From Jiella mangrovi (GTDB taxonomy: Bacteria; Pseudomonadota; Alphaproteobacteria; Rhizobiales; Rhizobiaceae): a stretch of DNA of 64,000 nt. Under the pieces are notes generated by a model. It ran no database searches. It was not told the origin of the DNA and was given only the letters and a program-made list of their open reading frames with translations. This document shows, in pieces, positions 61,417-64,000 of this stretch (the stretch's first letter is position 1; every line of letters starts with the position of its first letter). The DNA is taken from positions 62,001 to 126,000 of the forward strand of contig NZ_JAGJCF010000011.1 of the NCBI RefSeq assembly GCF_017815135.1, in the 5' to 3' direction. The position numbers and the translations under genes were made by a program.

Positions 61417-61998
61417 ATGCAGCGGAAAATCCTCGGACCCATCACGGCCTTCGTCCTCGCAGCGAGCCTCCCGGCCTTCGCGCAGAGCGAGAGAACGCCC
61501 GATGGCGGCGAAGCCATGGGCACCAACGCAATGGACACCGACAAGGGACCGACGCCTGCGCCACAGGACGTCAAGACCGCCGCAGACTTCGTGCCGCTGG
61601 CGGCCGTCGGCAACAGCTTCGAAATCGAAACGAGCAATCTCGCCCTGACGAAATCGACCGACGAGGCCGTGCGTGAGTTTGCGAGGCGAATGAACGCCGA
61701 CCATTCCGAGGCTGCCGTGAAATTGCAGCAGGCGGTCGAGCAGTCCAAGAGCGGGCTTGCCATCCCGACAGGCCTCGACGCCAGACATCAGGAACTGTTG
61801 AACGAACTATCGGCAGCCGACGACGGCGACTTCGACGCCGAGTACGTCGCGATGCAGCGACAGGCCCATGAGGAGGCCGTCGCCTTGTTCAGCGCCTATT
61901 CGACGAACGGCGAGGACGGTCCGATCAAGGAAATGGCTGCTTCCACGCTCCCGACGCTGAAGGAACATCAACAAATGGTCGGCGACCTGGGAAAGTAA
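61417..61998 (+). CDS. DUF4142 domain exported protein
   Basis: 193 residues. A signal peptide (MQRKILGPITAFVLAASLPAF at 1-20 plus AQS) is followed by a Pro/Asp-rich linker and a helical DUF4142 domain from about residue 50. FVPLAAVGNSFEIE, FARRMNADHSEA and LKEHQQM are the conserved blocks; members resemble ferritin-like bundles but without clear metal ligands. Many are general-stress genes in Alphaproteobacteria. GGGAGAG precedes the ATG at 61417. No operon partner is close. Confidence 0.83.
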   Translation: MQRKILGPITAFVLAASLPAFAQSERTPDGGEAMGTNAMDTDKGPTPAPQDVKTAADFVPLAAVGNSFEIETSNLALTKSTDEAVREFARRMNADHSEAAVKLQQAVEQSKSGLAIPTGLDARHQELLNELSAADDGDFDAEYVAMQRQAHEEAVALFSAYSTNGEDGPIKEMAASTLPTLKEHQQMVGDLGK

Positions 61999-62140
61999 TC
62001 TCGCCATTCCATCTAAGCTTGCCTCCAGATATAAATACAGTTTCAGATAACCGTGAACGGCATTGGAAACATGCAGAATATTGATCGCATCCTGTGGTGG
62101 ACATGAACGGGCCAAGGCATACTGGCGTGAGCTTTGAATC

Positions 62141-62236
62141 AGCTGCCGTCAACGACCGGGACGTCGATATCGCAAGGACGTCTGTAGCGGCAGCTTGAAA
62201 CAGACATGCCGGGCGCCAGATAATTGCGGGCCCGGC
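62141..62236 (+). other. Structured leader of the diguanylate cyclase gene (two hairpins)
   Basis: AGCTGCCG (62141-62148) pairs with CGGCAGCT (62188-62195), and the interior has GACGTC twice (62159-62164 and 62178-62183). A second stem, GCCGGGC (62208-62214) with GCCCGGC (62230-62236), lies 28 bases before the TTG start. No known riboswitch was recognised. The hairpins may control translation of the cyclase. Confidence 0.4.
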
Positions 62237-62264
62237 TGTTTGTCGATGCGCGAAGGACGTCGGG

Positions 62265-63422
62265 TTGGGAGATACGATCAGTCTCTTCTCTGCGGTATTC
62301 GGACTGGTACTGGCGCTCGCGTTCGTCTGCACGTTGATCTATGCCGGCATGCGCAGCCAGTCGTCGCTTTTGTGGTTGGCGGGAGCGCTGGTCAGCGGCG
62401 GTCTCGAAGTCCTCGTGTTGCGCCCCGGCACCGAACCCGTCTTGCAGACGACCTGCGCGACCATCCTGCTTCCCCTGACCTATTTCTGCGGTAGCCAGAC
62501 GATCCGCCTGGCGCTTGGCCACAAGCAGGCGAGCGGCAGCTTCGTCGCGATCATCGGTCTTCTCGTCTGCGCATCGCTGGTCATGGCCGGGCTCGGGATC
62601 GAAAACCTTTACCAGACCATGCCGTTCAAGATCGCCGGCGCGATGGGGCTCGCCGACATGCTCTGGTGGACGCTGCGCGTGCGCGGCAAAAGCTTCATCG
62701 ACTACGGTCTTCTCGTCGCCATCCTGGGTCTGACCGTCATCTTTCTCTTGCGAATTCCGGCTTACCCGACGGTCGGCGAAGGCTTCGTTTCGATCTACGG
62801 TATGGATCGCCCGGAAATCGAACGATTGCTTCTGTCACTGACGGCCTTCATCACGCCAGCCGCCGTCGTCCTCATCGTGGCCAAGCTCTTGAATGGCGCG
62901 ATGCTGGGTTATCGCGAGAAATCGGAGCGCGACGGGCTCACCGATCTTCTCAACCGGCGTGCCTTCGAGCGAATGGCTCAGGAAAGGCACTATCGAAGCG
63001 GGGTCCTGATCCTCTGCGACATCGATCATTTCAAACGGATCAACGACAGCTACGGACATCTCGTCGGCGACGACGTCATCCGCGCGTTCGGCAAGGAACT
63101 GCGCAAGGAATGCCCGCAAGCAGCCCGGATCGGCGGAGAAGAGTTCGCGCTGCTGCTGCCGGAGGAGACCGTGCCGACCGCCGTCGCGATGACTCACGCG
63201 ATCCGTGCGCGGCTCCAGTCGGTGAGCCATCCGCAGATCGACGCCGATCACAAGCTGACGGCCAGTTTCGGCATCGCGCCGCTTTCGCCGGAAGAGCCGT
63301 TTCGTGACGCCATGGAGGCAGCCGATCGCGCGCTCTACCGCGCCAAGAATGCCGGGCGCGACCGGATCGCCCTCCACCCCACCGGCATTCTGGTTCCCTC
63401 CAACACGCCGCGCGCGGCCTGA
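62265..63422 (+). CDS. Membrane diguanylate cyclase (GGDEF domain)
   Basis: 385 residues. Six or so membrane helices occupy about 5-220. The GGDEF domain covers about 225-370 with DGLTDLLNRRAFE, CDIDHFKRINDSYGH and the active loop GGEEF; all catalytic residues for making c-di-GMP from GTP look present. There is no R-x-x-D inhibitory site at the usual place before GGEEF, so product inhibition by that site is unlikely. The TTG start at 62265 was chosen because GAAGGA lies just upstream and no ATG or GTG fits. No EAL domain is present. Confidence 0.87.
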   Translation: MGDTISLFSAVFGLVLALAFVCTLIYAGMRSQSSLLWLAGALVSGGLEVLVLRPGTEPVLQTTCATILLPLTYFCGSQTIRLALGHKQASGSFVAIIGLLVCASLVMAGLGIENLYQTMPFKIAGAMGLADMLWWTLRVRGKSFIDYGLLVAILGLTVIFLLRIPAYPTVGEGFVSIYGMDRPEIERLLLSLTAFITPAAVVLIVAKLLNGAMLGYREKSERDGLTDLLNRRAFERMAQERHYRSGVLILCDIDHFKRINDSYGHLVGDDVIRAFGKELRKECPQAARIGGEEFALLLPEETVPTAVAMTHAIRARLQSVSHPQIDADHKLTASFGIAPLSPEEPFRDAMEAADRALYRAKNAGRDRIALHPTGILVPSNTPRAA

Positions 63423-63447
63423 ACCGGCCCAACATGACGAAAGAGCA

Positions 63448-63972
63448 TCAGCGACGGGTGTTCAGACCGAAGCTCTGATAGCCCTTGCCGAGCGTCGGCT
63501 TCTTCGACGAGAGAACCCGCGAGTTCACGCCATTCCAGCCGATTTCGCCGGAAAGCCGCGCATATTCGATCTTCGGGCAGCGATCCATGATCACGGTGAT
63601 ACCCGCCGCCTCGGCCCGGGCTGCCGCCTCGTCGTGGCGGACGGTCAGCTGCGTCCAGATCACCTTCGGCAAAGGATCGAGCGACAGCGCCTCCTCGACG
63701 ATACCGGGCACGGCGTCCGAGCCGCGGAAGACATCGACCATGTCGATCGGCACGGGGATCGATTTCAGGTCCGCATAGACCGTCTTGCCGAGGATCTGAC
63801 CGCCCACAAGCCCCGGATTGACCGGGATCACGTCGAAGCCCTTGGCGAGCAGATATTTCAGCACGAAGAAAGACGGCCGGATCTCCCTGGCGCTGGCACC
63901 GACCATGGCGATGGTCTTCGTGTCTGAGAGGATCCGCCGGATCAGCGTATCGGGATAGGTGAGCGGCGCCAC
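63448..63972 (-). CDS. CoA-binding domain protein (YccU-like)
   Basis: 174 residues from a GTG at 63972. IAMVGASAREIRPSFFVLKY near 21-40 is the Rossmann CoA-binding motif, VIPVNPG follows, and VDVFRGSD and QLTVRHDEAA complete the family pattern. The reading frame continues without a stop to 64000, so the true start may lie outside the window and the gene may be partial. It converges on the diguanylate cyclase gene. Function of the family is unknown; it is related to the CoA-binding half of succinyl-CoA synthetase. Confidence 0.82.
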   Translation of the reverse strand: MAPLTYPDTLIRRILSDTKTIAMVGASAREIRPSFFVLKYLLAKGFDVIPVNPGLVGGQILGKTVYADLKSIPVPIDMVDVFRGSDAVPGIVEEALSLDPLPKVIWTQLTVRHDEAAARAEAAGITVIMDRCPKIEYARLSGEIGWNGVNSRVLSSKKPTLGKGYQSFGLNTRR

Positions 63973-64000
63973 GCCGTTCGAGGCGGGCCTCTCGGGTGTC

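Overview
The window is GC-rich, densely coded chromosomal DNA from an alphaproteobacterium, most likely of the order Hyphomicrobiales (Rhizobiales). The evidence is the gene families and their order: a BigR/SqrR sulfide-defence operon, an EhuABCD-EutABCDE ectoine locus, a NicA-NicX nicotinate locus, and intergenic inverted repeats of the GTCATCCTCGGG type common in this class. No rRNA, tRNA, CRISPR, phage or insertion-sequence gene was seen. Almost everything is catabolic: importers, soluble enzymes and their local regulators.

Layout. 1-2428: end of a glutathione S-transferase gene, then a carboxymuconolactone-decarboxylase-like protein, a pyrone-dicarboxylate-hydrolase-like amidohydrolase and an SDR. 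2483-5604: a Pat-type acyl-CoA-synthetase/GNAT fusion and a 53-residue protein gene with its own terminator, both on the minus strand. 6001-9698: sulfide/persulfide operon (peroxiredoxin, ArsR-type BigR, persulfide-dioxygenase-like hydrolase, DUF442 sulfurtransferase, two YeeE/YedE halves) behind an AT-rich dyad. 9837-19394: a locus closely resembling the itaconate (rip) degradation set of Pseudomonas (MmgE/PrpD, acyl-CoA dehydrogenase, HpcH/HpaI lyase, FAS1-like hydratase, SDR, LysR, CaiB/BaiF CoA-transferase) plus a class I fumarase that may be a mesaconase. Its four promoter regions each carry one 15-bp ATAG-N7-(C/T)TAT dyad, probably the sites of the local LysR protein.

19452-27128: a minus-strand operon of a polyamine-type ABC importer, a hydantoin-racemase-like enzyme, a two-domain GNAT and a cytosine-deaminase-like amidohydrolase; its substrate is not known to me. 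27327-41231: a complete ectoine/hydroxyectoine system. AsnC, Ssd and Atf are on the minus strand; EnuR, EhuABCD and EutABCDE are on the plus strand. Together they import hydroxyectoine and ectoine and convert them through diaminobutyrate to aspartate. 41304-50771: a complete aerobic nicotinate pathway. NicE, NicD, NicX and NicF form a minus operon, followed by NicR, with NicA-NicB and NicC on the plus strand. Three matching 18-bp dyads mark the three promoters. The pathway ends in fumarate.

50854-61117: two sugar-type ABC systems back to back. The minus one has a single-domain ATPase and a zinc alcohol dehydrogenase. The plus one has an RbsA-type double ATPase and an SMP-30 lactonase, headed by an unusual GntR protein with two winged helices. 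61417-64000: a DUF4142 exported protein, a membrane diguanylate cyclase with a structured leader, and a CoA-binding protein that may run off the end.

Gaps over 300 bp: 5605-6071 (two dyads, otherwise nothing seen), 13901-14208 (divergent promoter region with one LysR-type dyad), 23424-23827, 30253-30798 and 34571-34899 (each holds one 127-133 bp inverted-repeat element and nothing else I can recognise), and 16758-17196 (LysR-type dyad and a broken cyclase gene). Gene identities rest on motif and family recognition by eye; no database search was run.
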